Shown here: positions 1 through 8,703 of the stretch, in pieces | Position numbering within the stretch: position 1 is the stretch's first letter | Layout: every line of letters begins with the position of its first letter | Translations under genes and position numbers: made by a program | Source of the DNA: Paenibacillus illinoisensis NBRC 15959 | GTDB lineage: Bacteria > Bacillota > Bacilli > Paenibacillales > Paenibacillaceae | Direction of reading: 5' to 3' | NCBI RefSeq assembly: GCF_004000925.1 | Contig: NZ_BIME01000001.1 | Span: forward strand, 1-64,000 | Length of the DNA stretch: 64,000 bases | Notes under the pieces: generated by a model | Seen by the model: the letters and a program-made list of their open reading frames with translations, nothing else | Database searches by the model: none | What the model was told of the DNA's origin: nothing

Positions 1-615
1 ACCGGCTGGACCTACTGCTCCAGTGGGACCCACCGGGCCTGCTATACCAGCTGGTCCAGGGAAACCTTGTGGTCCAATGGCTCCCGCTGGTCCAGGCTCG
101 CCTTGCGGTCCTTGAGGTCCTATTAGCCCTTGTGGTCCGGGGATGCCCTGTGGTCCCATCGGACCTGCCGGACCAGCCTCACCCTGAAGGCCTTGTGCAC
201 CGGCTGGTCCAGGCTCGCCTTGAAGGCCTTGAGGTCCAATGAGGCCTTGCTCTCCAGGGGTACCCTGTGGCCCCATCGGCCCTGCAGGGCCAGCTTCGCC
301 TTGTGGACCTCTTGCACCAGCTGGGCCAGGTTGCCCTTGAGCTCCTTGCGGACCTGCAGGTCCTCCTGCTGGTCCCGTTGGTCCAGGTGGTCCTTCAATA
401 CCTTGTTTCCCTTGAATTCCCTGTACACCCTGAGGACCAGGTTGCCCCTTAGGACCAACAACAGTTGGAGTAGAAACATTCACTTCAGGTGGAGGACATG
501 TTACTCGTACTACTTTTTTAACAACTTTTACTCTCCGTTCTTTTCTTTTTCCTTTTGGCTGACATACAGATATGACTTTTTTCTTGCGCCTCTTTTTCTC
601 TTCTGGACTACCCAA
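1..615 (-). CDS. Collagen-like Gly-X-Y repeat protein (3' end outside window)
   Basis: After about 45 residues that are strongly basic and contain Cys ([16 protein letters not shown]) and a short linker, the frame becomes an unbroken run of Gly-X-Y triplets (GPQ, GEP, GPA) that continues to the window edge, so the C-terminus is not visible. Such proteins in spore formers are commonly filaments of the exosporium or spore surface; that role is inferred. I place the start at a TTG (613-615) because AGGGAGGTG sits about 7 bases upstream. An in-frame ATG at 637-639 has no Shine-Dalgarno and has a stop two codons before it. There is no typical signal peptide. The basic N-terminus is the distinctive part. 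Confidence in the repeat class is very high, in the start moderate. Confidence 0.85.
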   Translation of the reverse strand, partial: MGSPEEKKRRKKKVISVCQPKGKRKERRVKVVKKVVRVTCPPPEVNVSTPTVVGPKGQPGPQGVQGIQGKQGIEGPPGPTGPAGGPAGPQGAQGQPGPAGARGPQGEAGPAGPMGPQGTPGEQGLIGPQGLQGEPGPAGAQGLQGEAGPAGPMGPQGIPGPQGLIGPQGPQGEPGPAGAIGPQGFPGPAGIAGPVGPTGAVGPAG

Positions 616-961
616 GTGTGGACACCTCCCTATGAACATAGATTACTGTACGTAGGTAGTTAGTTTGACGTATGGACGAACATCTATATTTAGCTAAACG
701 GGAACCTAACTTTAAGAAAAAGGGCTACTTCACATGGAGGCTCTGTTCGTGAAATGCTGGAAAAGCCTTTATGAAGTAACCGATCTCCTGCCTTGGTTAT
801 ACCTAAGTGTACACAAATAGACTCGAAAGATTGATTTGTAAGAAACACTACAGCAAATAGGATTGATACTCTCCTAAATAAATATTGCTTTTGGATTCAA
901 ATTGAAGTTCAAATCGTATTAGGTACTTGGAGTGCGTTAAGTATAATTATTTCAAATAAAA
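616..961. other. Intergenic region, no convincing gene
   Basis: AT-rich spacer between two minus-strand genes. It holds a nested inverted repeat on 726-778 (TACTTCA with TGAAGTA outside, AGGCT with AGCCT inside) of unknown meaning. A 26-codon plus-strand frame at 672-752 lacks a ribosome binding site. The promoter of the collagen-like gene should lie here, but no clear consensus was found. Confidence 0.4.
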
Positions 962-983
962 ATCGCCCCCAATCGGGGGCGAT
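962..983 (-). terminator. Rho-independent terminator of the small Cys protein gene
   Basis: Nine-base perfect stem ATCGCCCCC/GGGGGCGAT with a four-base loop. On the minus strand it is followed by a T-rich tract (951-961). It lies about 37 bases past the stop at 1020. Confidence 0.85.
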
Positions 984-1019
984 CCGTTGATCTACCTACT
1001 TTTTCAGCTTGTTTGTTAT

Positions 1020-1229
1020 TTATGCATACATCAGGTTCATGAAACCGCGAGTTGCTTCTGCTCCCTCCGCTTGTTCGGGTTCTTCTGGCTGTGCGTATTG
1101 TGCCATACAGGCCTTCACTTCTTCTTCGGTTGTGCAACGGTTGGCATCATCGCAATTGTAGCATAAGTGAAGCATGTATCTCGTTAATTCGTCCGCCTGC
1201 GTGAATTGAGTTTGTTCATTGGTTCTCAT
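1020..1229 (-). CDS. Small conserved-type protein with four cysteines, unknown function
   Basis: A 69-residue acidic protein beginning MRTNEQTQF. Four Cys residues lie in its centre (LCYNCDD, NRCTT, KACMA), a pattern that could bind a metal or form disulfides, followed by a Glu/Pro/Gln-rich stretch. I do not recognise the family. The start is placed at the ATG at 1227-1229 because GGGAG lies about 8 bases upstream; an in-frame ATG five codons earlier has no proper spacing. It has its own terminator at 962-983 and appears monocistronic. No membrane segment or signal peptide is visible. The cysteine set, ribosome binding site and terminator make it likely real. Confidence 0.65.
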   Translation of the reverse strand: MRTNEQTQFTQADELTRYMLHLCYNCDDANRCTTEEEVKACMAQYAQPEEPEQAEGAEATRGFMNLMYA

Positions 1230-1313
1230 CTTCATCACTCCCATCTCTTCTTGAATTCAATATAACATCATTTAATATAAGTTATTGTGATTTATTTCAC
1301 AAATTAGATAAAA

Positions 1314-1341
1314 AGAAAAGAAACACGACGGTTTCTCTTCT
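1314..1341 (-). terminator. Probable terminator of the YCF48-type lipoprotein gene
   Basis: Eleven-base stem with one mismatch (AGAAAAGAAAC / GTTTCTCTTCT, six-base loop). On the minus strand it is followed by a T-rich stretch. It sits just past the stop at 1366. Confidence 0.6.
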
Positions 1342-1365
1342 AAATAACGCCTATATTTAGCTTAC

Positions 1366-2646
1366 CTACAGCACTTTCCACTGCATACCACCATCCACAG
1401 TCTGCAGGAGCAAGGATCTCTTGGTATCCGTATTCTCTACCAGAATCCAGCCCAGTTTCGAGGAAACCATCTGCAGCTTCACGATCTCCGGATAATCCTC
1501 CAGAATACCGTCCAGGACTTTACTGCCCGGAAGTGCCTTCCAGCTTTTTCCCGAATCCTTGGTCTGGTATGTTGTGCCCGACTGAACTACCCATCCTTCT
1601 GATGCATTCAGGAAAGCGGGAGTCAGATTACGATTGATTCCCTTCTGCTTATTCAGGCCGAAGGTCGATAATGTCCAGCTCTTACCTCCGTCATCAGTGA
1701 AGTATCCGTTGAACTTGGTATAATCTCCGCTGGAACAGGTTAAAGGCATCCAAGCCCCCTTCGCTTCCCGACCAAAAAACTGAGGTGAACCAATGTTGAA
1801 ATTGCCACACCCATTGAAGTCGTTCCGGTCAAAAAATGTTGGTCCGGTCTTCCAATTCTCTCCGCCATCTGTTGTGACATACAGCTTCGGAGTTCCAAAT
1901 TCAAGGGCTGTCAAGAAGCCGTGTTTCGGATCAGAAAAAGACAAGCCCGTTGTATATCCACGTGTCGGAATCTCGGCCGAAGCCGGCTGATCGTCCTCAT
2001 CACTGGATGACATCTCCTTCCAGGTGATGCCTCCATCCTCGGTAACATACAGCTTTTTATCCTGCTTCCCGATGGAGGTATCCACCGTAGTCAGAATCCA
2101 GCCTTTCTCCGGGGATACAAAGGATATGGCAGTGACTTTGTCCGTCTGGGACAAGGAAGACAAGCTCCAGCTCACTCCCCCATTATTGGTGCGCAAGACC
2201 ATCGTATCGGTTCCGCCCAGCCCTTCACGAACGATCCATCCATGGGTACGATCCACAAAATAAATGCTTTGCCCATACTGCGGATTGGCCGGAAATTGCA
2301 CGTTCTCCGAAGGAGAAATATTCGTCCAGGTTACGCCCTGATCCTGAGTGTAGTATAAACGCAGTGCGTTTCTCGTAACACCCCACGCCAATCCTCCGTT
2401 GTCATTAAGCAGCTGGAAGTCGGTCAGACGTGTCTGGATCTGGTATTCCGCCGTATCCGTAGTCGCTTGTGTACTGTTATCAGGAGGAACAACCGTTAAT
2501 GTCTGTCCGGTATTTCCGATCTCTTCCTGCTCTTGGGGCGGTTCTGCCACCGGGGTCTGACCTGTGTCGGTGCAGGCAGCCAGTAGGGCAGCTATTCCTA
2601 TAGACAGCAATGCTGTCTGCGCGATTTTGGTCCATTGCAAACGCAA
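1366..2646 (-). CDS. Lipoprotein with YCF48/BNR-type beta-propeller repeats
   Basis: A 426-residue exported lipoprotein. The N-terminus is basic, then hydrophobic, ending in the lipobox LLAAC with the lipidated Cys at about residue 25, then an acidic, Thr/Gln/Pro-rich linker. The rest contains six or more repeats with the signature (D/N/S)-G-G-x-x-W or SGKSW at regular spacing, typical of the photosystem II assembly factor YCF48/Hcf136-like propeller fold and BNR repeats. In non-photosynthetic bacteria such proteins are surface lipoproteins of unknown partner. The start is the TTG at 2644-2646, preceded by AGAGGTGA at good spacing; it puts the signal peptide at the N-terminus. The fold is well supported, the function unknown. 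Confidence 0.8.
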   Translation of the reverse strand: MRLQWTKIAQTALLSIGIAALLAACTDTGQTPVAEPPQEQEEIGNTGQTLTVVPPDNSTQATTDTAEYQIQTRLTDFQLLNDNGGLAWGVTRNALRLYYTQDQGVTWTNISPSENVQFPANPQYGQSIYFVDRTHGWIVREGLGGTDTMVLRTNNGGVSWSLSSLSQTDKVTAISFVSPEKGWILTTVDTSIGKQDKKLYVTEDGGITWKEMSSSDEDDQPASAEIPTRGYTTGLSFSDPKHGFLTALEFGTPKLYVTTDGGENWKTGPTFFDRNDFNGCGNFNIGSPQFFGREAKGAWMPLTCSSGDYTKFNGYFTDDGGKSWTLSTFGLNKQKGINRNLTPAFLNASEGWVVQSGTTYQTKDSGKSWKALPGSKVLDGILEDYPEIVKLQMVSSKLGWILVENTDTKRSLLLQTVDGGMQWKVL

Positions 2647-2953
2647 GTGGAGTTCACCTCTCTCATCCAATAGCAGGCGCGCATGCCTGTCCGATCGGTA
2701 TACATTTTACGATTCATTCGAATCCACTTCTCCCATTCTACCACAAACCATGTCGAAAAGGCTCATCTTGGGTAACAGGGTGTCAAAAGGATCCCGTATC
2801 AAGTACTCGTTCCATAGTTGGATGCCCATGCCATACTTTCGACTCAATCTTCCTTAAACAGACAACGAAAGTGAAATATTTTATAGACATCGCTTTCTTT
2901 TCAAACATTTATACCTTAATATGGATGGAAGTCTACCCCAAAAAGGAGAGGAT
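2647..2953. other. Divergent intergenic region (lipoprotein / ldh)
   Basis: Holds the 5' regions of two divergent genes. No consensus promoter could be assigned with confidence and no gene is evident. The ldh Shine-Dalgarno AAGGAGAGG lies at its right end. Confidence 0.4.
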
Positions 2954-3889
2954 ATGAACATGGTAAACAGTGCTTTGCTCAAGCCGAGTCGCGTAGTCAT
3001 TATTGGCATGGGCGCGGTGGGAACAACAACGGGATATACGCTGATGTTAAGACAGCGCTCATCCGAGTTGGTATTTGTGGATGTGAATCATGATAAGGCT
3101 ACAGGCGAAATGCTGGATATGAACCACGGGCTTCCATTTACCGGAGGCGTCAAAGTATGGGCTGGTGACTACTCGGACTGCAAAGACGCGGACATCATTA
3201 TCATTACAGCCGGGGCCTCCCAGAAGCCTGGTGAAACCCGCATTGATCTGCTGAAGAAAAATGCCAGCATATTCAAAGATATCATTGAACGTATTACCGA
3301 AGTGAACTCTCATGGTATTTTGCTCATAGCCACCAATCCTGTAGACATATTATCTTATACGTCCTGGAAACAGAGCGGCTGGCCTGCTTCACGGGTGATT
3401 GGCTCCGGTACCTTGCTCGACAGCGCCCGCTTCCGCTACCTGATTGGTAAAAACAAAGGCATTGATCCCCGCAGTATTCATGCACACATCATTGGGGAAC
3501 ATGGTGATTCCGAAGTACCTGTATGGAGTTTAGCCAACGTGGCGGGAACAGATCTGGATCTCGACGAGGAAACGCAGCAGGATATCTTTGATCGCACCAA
3601 AAATGCGGCTTATGAGATTATTAATGCCAAAGGAGCCACTTCCTATGCAATCGCACTTGCTTTGGATCGTATTGTAGCAGCCATTTTGGGCAATGAAGGA
3701 TCGGTCCTAAACGTATCTACATTGCTGGAAGACTACAATGGCGTTTCCGATGTTTATCTCGGAGTTCCATGTGTGGTGGATCGCAACGGAGTACGTGAAA
3801 TATTACCGCTTCCACTGAATGAGACAGAGAAAGTCGCTTTCCAGGCTTCAGCAAACAAATTAAAGGAACAGATTGCAGGATTGGAATAA
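2954..3889 (+). CDS. ldh: L-lactate dehydrogenase
   Basis: Catalyses pyruvate + NADH to L-lactate + NAD+ in the cytoplasm, the last step of lactic fermentation. The 311-residue length is normal. Visible family features: the Rossmann motif GMGAVG (about 18-23), an acidic residue at the end of beta-2 (VFVDVN, D43) giving NAD preference, the mobile-loop segment KPGETR (about 91-96), NPVDIL, the LDxAR segment (D156, R159), and the catalytic His in IIGEHGDSE (H183). LDSAR and the substrate-loop sequence favour lactate over malate dehydrogenase. The start is the ATG directly after AAGGAGAGGAT; a second ATG two codons later is possible. It is transcribed alone, divergent from the lipoprotein gene. 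Family assignment is secure. Confidence 0.96.
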   Translation: MNMVNSALLKPSRVVIIGMGAVGTTTGYTLMLRQRSSELVFVDVNHDKATGEMLDMNHGLPFTGGVKVWAGDYSDCKDADIIIITAGASQKPGETRIDLLKKNASIFKDIIERITEVNSHGILLIATNPVDILSYTSWKQSGWPASRVIGSGTLLDSARFRYLIGKNKGIDPRSIHAHIIGEHGDSEVPVWSLANVAGTDLDLDEETQQDIFDRTKNAAYEIINAKGATSYAIALALDRIVAAILGNEGSVLNVSTLLEDYNGVSDVYLGVPCVVDRNGVREILPLPLNETEKVAFQASANKLKEQIAGLE

Positions 3890-3910
3890 TGTCATTATTT
3901 TAATATAACC

Positions 3911-3956
3911 AAAGGACCATCTGGATCGCATATCATGCTGATTCGGATGGTTCTTT
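3911..3956 (+). terminator. Possible ldh terminator
   Basis: Arms AAAGGACCATC and GATGGTTCTTT pair with one G-T wobble across a 24-base loop, just after the ldh stop. The following T-run is weak, so this is tentative. Confidence 0.4.
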
Positions 3957-4120
3957 CGTATGAAATCTATAATCGGTGGGCATATGATATGGTTCATTAT
4001 CATTCGGTTTACATAACATTAGTTTCGTTAACCAAATGGATGTATTTGTCTTTAACCACACCCCGAACGAATACTGCGATTCATTGAATTGTTGATGTTG
4101 CACTGCTCGAAAATAAAAAA

Positions 4121-4140
4121 ACCTGCCCTCATGGACAGGT
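4121..4140 (-). terminator. Terminator of the tyrosine recombinase gene
   Basis: Stem ACCTGCCC/GGACAGGT (one wobble, four-base loop), followed on the minus strand by a run of seven T. It is 15 bases past the stop at 4156. Confidence 0.85.
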
Positions 4141-4155
4141 CTGGATTGATACACG

Positions 4156-5088
4156 TTACTTTTCACTTGCAAACTCCGGAAGTTTGACTTCCAGCAGAGC
4201 CATCGCCTCTTCCTTCTCCCGGCTGGTAACGTGCGTATAAACGGTTGTGGTTTGAATCGATGCGTGACCGAGCAATTCCTGAACCGTACGCAGATCGGCG
4301 CCGCGTCGCAGCATCATGGTTGCGAATGAGTGTCGCAGCTTATGGCTTGAATAGTGCAGACGCTGATGAGTCGGAGACTCCAGTTGAAAACGTTCGAAGG
4401 TTTCCGTCGATATGAGCTGAATATTGCGAATGGATAATCGCTTCCCTTTTTGCGAAACAAACAAAGCTTCTTCCTTCGCCCGCCATGGAGATAATCTCTC
4501 TTCTACCGCTAAGGTTAACAGCTCAGCAACCATCTCCGGAACAGGGAGTGTACGCCATTTACGGCCTTTACCGAAGACGTCCAGCGTGCGCCGCTCCGCA
4601 TTATAGTCTTTACAGTTGAGCGCATGGACTTCACCAACCCGCAATCCCATATAACCCATTAACAGAAAGATCGCAAGATTGCGTGTACGGTACTTTCCTT
4701 CTACCGATTGCAGGAATCGTTCCAGACCGCTCTCATCCAGAAAGACGGGGGCCCGATTTTTCTCGGTTTTGGATTTTTTGATTCCTGACGCAGGATTATT
4801 CGTTAACACTTCCAATTCAATGAGCGACTTGAAGAAGCAATTTACCGCTGCATGTTTGCGATTTCTTGTCGCATCACTAACTCCACGTTCGCGGGCACGT
4901 GACAGAAATGACAAGACATGCAGCTTCTTCACCTGCTCCAGCGACTTTCCTTGAATAGAAGAAAGAAATTCGGCGACGTCACCCGTATATGATTTTACAG
5001 TGTGTCCCGTGTAACCTGCGTCTTTCATCCATATGTGAAAAGCTTCAAGCTCATCAGCGTATTGCTCCTGAATTTCCTCGCTTATCAT
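4156..5088 (-). CDS. Tyrosine site-specific recombinase (XerC/XerD-like)
   Basis: A 310-residue protein with the two-domain layout of Xer recombinases: an N-terminal SAM-like core-binding domain (about 10-95) and a C-terminal catalytic domain (about 115-305). All catalytic residues are visible: R150 (GLRVGEV), K174 (FGKGRKW), H249 and R252 (SHKLRHSF), H275 (LLGHAS) and nucleophile Y284 (TTTVYTHV). It should cut and rejoin DNA through a 3'-phosphotyrosine bond. Whether it is the housekeeping chromosome-dimer resolvase or an accessory recombinase cannot be told: no dif site, phage genes or inverted repeats lie nearby. The ribosome binding site is weak. It has its own terminator and appears monocistronic. 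Confidence 0.9.
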   Translation of the reverse strand: MISEEIQEQYADELEAFHIWMKDAGYTGHTVKSYTGDVAEFLSSIQGKSLEQVKKLHVLSFLSRARERGVSDATRNRKHAAVNCFFKSLIELEVLTNNPASGIKKSKTEKNRAPVFLDESGLERFLQSVEGKYRTRNLAIFLLMGYMGLRVGEVHALNCKDYNAERRTLDVFGKGRKWRTLPVPEMVAELLTLAVEERLSPWRAKEEALFVSQKGKRLSIRNIQLISTETFERFQLESPTHQRLHYSSHKLRHSFATMMLRRGADLRTVQELLGHASIQTTTVYTHVTSREKEEAMALLEVKLPEFASEK

Positions 5089-5176
5089 CGGTATTCGTCA
5101 CCACAATTCATTCTAGTGTATAAGTAAGGCGAGCCATTTCGCTCACTTTATGTTCCTGAAATAAACTTTGTTTCAT

Positions 5177-6250
5177 TTAATCAACAATGACGACATCAAT
5201 GAGTGGGCTGATCTCCTTCGGACGACCTTCGCTGCGCGTTAGCACAAAGGATGGCAGCGGATTTTCATACAAACCGTTAACCGATTCGCAGATCTGCACA
5301 TACAGGTCCATATGCAACGTCTCCCCTTCCCCTGATACATCGATCACGGGCCAATCCTTCGTGGCACATGCTGGCCAGTTGGCCAGTTCATGAGCAGGTA
5401 CGATGCTTAACTGCTGTACAGCCGGTGCAATCCGGTAAACGCCTCTGAACTCAGGCTCCTCACCAAGCTTGTCCACTGCAAGTATGGAAGCCGCTTGCTT
5501 GTCGGGTGCGGAGTATATTGAGTAACACCACGGAGATACGCCCCACGCCATAGCCATGAGTCCTTCCTCCAATAAAGTGTCCGAGAGGTCACCCTCTCCG
5601 AATTGTTCAATCAAATTGTGATTACCAGAACCAATCAGCTCTTCCACTCGTTTTGACATGCGCGGCAGATCTGCCAATATAAATCCACCACTGCCATACC
5701 CGTCAAATACATGATGATCTCTGCTCCATGTGGATGAAACGGCAGATGAATGCCGATTTGCTTCTGCTGGAAATAAATTCATTAATACCGTAAGGACCTG
5801 AGCGTATTTTACCATAGCTTCTTGTTCAGGTTCCAGAGGACCTTCGGCAATCCGGGGAGTCTTCAGGTGCAAGGAAATCCGAAGCTCGTAATTACCTTCT
5901 GCAAAATCGGTCCATCCCCACTGTATAGGCTGCTGGATCCCATCTATGGAGTCTAAGAAAATCGTGCTTTCAGGTTTCAAAGAAACAGGATATTGAACGG
6001 AACCCAGTTCCTGACCATATATGATCGCAGCGTCATCCCGGTGAATCGGCGCATCAAGCTGCTGTGCAATAACGGATACTTTGCGTCCATCTTTCAACTT
6101 GCGATCCGGGTCAATTTCCAGCTGAGAGGCATTCTTCCCCTCAGGGTGTGAGATATTCACTTTTGCCTCTGCGAGTACGACAGAGTCTGCTAGTGCAAAC
6201 CCGAAATTCGGATTCAGGTGAAGCTGATTCGTATGTATTGGTGTGTTCAT
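5177..6250 (-). CDS. Hypothetical protein, 357 residues, unknown function
   Basis: I do not recognise this family. It is a soluble, acidic protein without signal peptide or membrane segment. The N-terminal half is rich in beta-type sequence (ADSVVLAEAKVNIS). The middle has an unusual segment with charged and aromatic residues (STWSRDHHVFDGYGSGG, about 180-196). The C-terminal part contains MAWGVSPWCYSIYS and ends in a hydrophobic strand (PLIDVVIVD). The start is well supported: GGAGAGGGG lies seven bases before the ATG. It sits between the recombinase and an amino acid permease on the same strand with gaps of about 90 and 260 bases, so no operon partner gives a hint. Confidence 0.7.
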   Translation of the reverse strand: MNTPIHTNQLHLNPNFGFALADSVVLAEAKVNISHPEGKNASQLEIDPDRKLKDGRKVSVIAQQLDAPIHRDDAAIIYGQELGSVQYPVSLKPESTIFLDSIDGIQQPIQWGWTDFAEGNYELRISLHLKTPRIAEGPLEPEQEAMVKYAQVLTVLMNLFPAEANRHSSAVSSTWSRDHHVFDGYGSGGFILADLPRMSKRVEELIGSGNHNLIEQFGEGDLSDTLLEEGLMAMAWGVSPWCYSIYSAPDKQAASILAVDKLGEEPEFRGVYRIAPAVQQLSIVPAHELANWPACATKDWPVIDVSGEGETLHMDLYVQICESVNGLYENPLPSFVLTRSEGRPKEISPLIDVVIVD

Positions 6251-6426
6251 GATACATCCCCTCTCCTATGTCTGATGGCATGTCACATCCCTCAATATAT
6301 GGCATATTTGGACTAGCCGCAACCCCAAGCTGGGTATGGTCGAGTATGGACATGTACTTTAATAGATACCCGAATAGAGGTCTTAAGCCAACTTTTTTCT
6401 TTTTTCCCTTTGCTTTATAACAGAAA

Positions 6427-6465
6427 ACCCCATATTGCTCTAGTGTAAGCTAGGCAGTATGGGGT
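6427..6465 (-). terminator. Terminator of the APC permease gene
   Basis: Arms ACCCCATA/TATGGGGT with further inner pairing (CTAG/CTAG), followed on the minus strand by TTTTCTG. It lies about 50 bases past the stop at 6513. Confidence 0.75.
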
Positions 6466-6512
6466 AGTGAGTGCATCAGGATTATCTAGTGATACATAGC
6501 CATTTTATTTTA

Positions 6513-7964
6513 TTATTTATTTCCCTTTGGCTTGACCGGCTGTTGATCAACAGCTATTGATCCCCGCCGCAGAGGATTCAGGTGACTGTAGTGACGTCCA
6601 TACATGAAATAAATGATCAAACCGATAACCAGCCAAGCGAAAAACGTGATCCATGTCAGAGCAGCTAGACGGGTCATTAGATATACACAACCAATTGCAC
6701 TCAGTATCGGAATCCATGGAACAAAAGGCACCTTGAAGCCGCGTTTGAGATCAGGGTTGTTTTTTCGCAGAACGATAATGCCCAGACTTACGACTGCGAA
6801 TGCAAACAATGTACCGATGTTGGTAAGCTCGGCCAGATGACCGAGTGAGATGAACCCTGAGAATAGCGCAATGATGATACCTGCCACCCATGTACCTGTC
6901 GCCGGGGTTTGACTTTTACCACTGATTTTTGAGAATACCGGGGAGAGCAATCCGTCACGTGACATGGAATACAATAGACGGGTCTGCCCATACATCATAA
7001 CGAGCAGAACGGTTGTTATCCCGGTGATTGCACCAAGAGCCACAATCCAGGACAGCCCATGCAGATTCACGAATTCAAACGCAAAAGCAACCGGATCACT
7101 AACATTCAGCATGTGGAAAGGCACGATGCCTGTCAAAATCAAGGATACAACGATATACAGCACGGTGCAGATCGCCAAGGAAGCAATAATGCCTATCGGC
7201 AAGTCGCGCTGAGGTCGTTTGACTTCCTCCGCTGCCGTGGAAACCGCATCAAATCCAATATAGGCAAAAAAGACCGTCGCCGCACCAGCGGTTACTCCTG
7301 AGATGCCAAACGGCAAAAACGGCTGCCAATTGGAAGGCTGTACATAAAACACGCCCACTCCGATAAAAATCAGCACAACAATAATTTTGATCGCCACCAT
7401 AATGCCATTGGCACGGGCTGCCTCCTTGACTCCACGGGTGAGCAGAAAGGTGATCAGTAACGTGATGGCTGCTGCGGTAACATCGAAATAGGTCCCCTTT
7501 TCAGGATTGTATGCACTGCTGAGTGCATGCGGCAGCTGTAATCCGAAGCCTGACAGCAGCGACTGAAAATAACCGGACCACCCGCTGGCCACGGCCGCAC
7601 TGGCGAATCCATACTCCAGAATCAGATCCCAGCCTAGAATCCAGGCAATGACTTCACCAAAGGCAGTGTAACTATACGTGTATGCACTCCCTGAAGCAGG
7701 TACGCTGGATGCGAATTCGGAATAGCATAGCGCAGCGAATGCACAGATGATGCCTGCAAGCAAAAAGGAGAGTACTAATCCAGGACCAGCATAATTTGCC
7801 GCTGCGACTCCTGTTAATACAAAAATCCCTGTACCGATAATTGCTCCTACTCCAAGCGTTGTTAAGTCCAAAGGACCTAGCGCTCTTTTTAACGCACTAT
7901 TTTCTTCTCCGAAGGCAATTGTTTTTTTCCGAAGCAGCGAAGATCGTTTCTGATTCTCTGACAT
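6513..7964 (-). CDS. APC-superfamily amino acid permease (cationic amino acid transporter type)
   Basis: A 483-residue integral membrane protein with about 12 predicted transmembrane helices. The first helix carries the APC signature VGAIIGTGIFVLTG, and FAALCYSEFASSVPASGSA with the following aromatic stretch is typical of the cationic amino acid transporter/YfnA branch. It should import amino acids by proton symport or exchange; the substrate cannot be read from sequence. A hydrophilic N-terminal segment of about 30 residues precedes helix 1. The start is the ATG at 7962-7964, with GAGAGGA about eight bases upstream; an ATG two codons earlier is too close. It is monocistronic with a terminator at 6427-6465. 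Confidence 0.88.
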   Translation of the reverse strand: MSENQKRSSLLRKKTIAFGEENSALKRALGPLDLTTLGVGAIIGTGIFVLTGVAAANYAGPGLVLSFLLAGIICAFAALCYSEFASSVPASGSAYTYSYTAFGEVIAWILGWDLILEYGFASAAVASGWSGYFQSLLSGFGLQLPHALSSAYNPEKGTYFDVTAAAITLLITFLLTRGVKEAARANGIMVAIKIIVVLIFIGVGVFYVQPSNWQPFLPFGISGVTAGAATVFFAYIGFDAVSTAAEEVKRPQRDLPIGIIASLAICTVLYIVVSLILTGIVPFHMLNVSDPVAFAFEFVNLHGLSWIVALGAITGITTVLLVMMYGQTRLLYSMSRDGLLSPVFSKISGKSQTPATGTWVAGIIIALFSGFISLGHLAELTNIGTLFAFAVVSLGIIVLRKNNPDLKRGFKVPFVPWIPILSAIGCVYLMTRLAALTWITFFAWLVIGLIIYFMYGRHYSHLNPLRRGSIAVDQQPVKPKGNK

Positions 7965-8208
7965 AGACATGTTCCTCTCATTACAAACGTAGAATGAAGT
8001 ATACCTTCCAAGCTGCTTCATCTCGATCTGTTCTATAAAAAAGTCGTTTGTTCTATATTACCGATCACCTACAAAAATCTATCGTATTCTACACGTTGTC
8101 GCGTTGCTATACTAAATTTATTTTTGATCACTGTACTATTTTGTGCTTTCTAGGCGAATAATATCATGAACTGATGGATTGGTCGCATAATGAAAATCGA
8201 TTTAAAAC

Positions 8209-8242
8209 AAAACTGCGTATAATTTATATTATGCGCAGTTTT
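8209..8242. terminator. Bidirectional terminator-like hairpin
   Basis: AAAACTGCG pairs with CGCAGTTTT, with further near-pairing inside. The plus side continues as six T in a row. No intact gene ends here in either direction, so it may be left over from a lost gene. Confidence 0.55.
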
Positions 8243-8418
8243 TTGAGTGCTTTTACAAAGGCATAAACCACTTTAATTCGTTGTTATAAGCATTATCATA
8301 AATAAAGGGCTTTTTCGTCTTTTTCTGCTGTCACTTCGCGCCATAATTCGTCTGAGGGCTACGCCATCCCCCTGCTCTCGTCTATAGTTAACTTCCTTTT
8401 GTTTAGATATAGAAAAAA

Positions 8419-8436
8419 GCCGCTACATTTAGCGGC
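8419..8436 (-). repeat. Hairpin repeat family copy 1 (terminator-like)
   Basis: GCCGCTA and TAGCGGC with a four-base loop, preceded on the plus strand by a run of A (U-tract on the minus strand). One of six close copies in the window. It lies 78 bases past the stop of the gene-tail remnant at 8514. Confidence 0.7.
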
Positions 8437-8513
8437 TCCTTTCAATGCAATTTATTCTCGTGTCAGACAGGTATCTCTCGATAATTGTTTTGACTGAACG
8501 ATTTATACGATCT

Positions 8514-8639
8514 CTACTCCCAGCTCAAATCCTGTCCATTGGTTTCAATCACCTTTTTATACCCGTAGAAACTGTTTTTGTTATTTGTCAACAACCCTTG
8601 CTTTAACCACGATTGGTTTTGAAAATACAACGAAATTGC
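8514..8639 (-). pseudogene. 3' tail of a lost gene
   Basis: Reading the minus strand from a stop at 8640-8642 gives 41 protein-like codons ending at a TAG (8514-8516), with sequence including QSWLKQGLLTN, NSFYGYKKV and QDLSWE. There is no start with a ribosome binding site. A terminator-type hairpin follows downstream, while the terminator of the next gene (8651-8682) lies immediately upstream. This looks like the C-terminal end of a gene whose 5' part was deleted. The parent family is not recognised; the SFYGYK motif also occurs in the remnant at 48937-49020. Confidence 0.4.
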
Positions 8640-8650
8640 TTATTCAATAA

Positions 8651-8682
8651 AAAAGAGCCGTGCCAAGAGTGACGGCTCTTTT
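8651..8682 (-). terminator. Terminator of the amidohydrolase gene
   Basis: Perfect 11-base arms AAAAGAGCCGT / ACGGCTCTTTT with a ten-base loop, T-rich on both sides, 21 bases past the stop at 8704. Confidence 0.9.
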
Positions 8683-8703
8683 ACTTCACTTCTGCCCGAT
8701 CCT

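Larger units (their letters stand above)
7965..8513. other. Intergenic region with two hairpins, no intact gene
   Basis: Contains the permease promoter region, a bidirectional hairpin at 8209-8242 and a repeat-family hairpin at 8419-8436. The stretch 8300-8400 shows nothing recognisable. The next feature on the right is a gene-tail remnant. Confidence 0.4.

Noticed and set aside
123..663. Other long frames across the collagen repeat
   Set aside because: The Gly-X-Y periodicity keeps all frames open. Only the minus frame ending in phase with position 1 reads Gly-X-Y with a good start.
4156..5088. Integrase of a mobile island
   Set aside because: No attachment-site repeats, tRNA gene, excisionase or phage genes were seen nearby.
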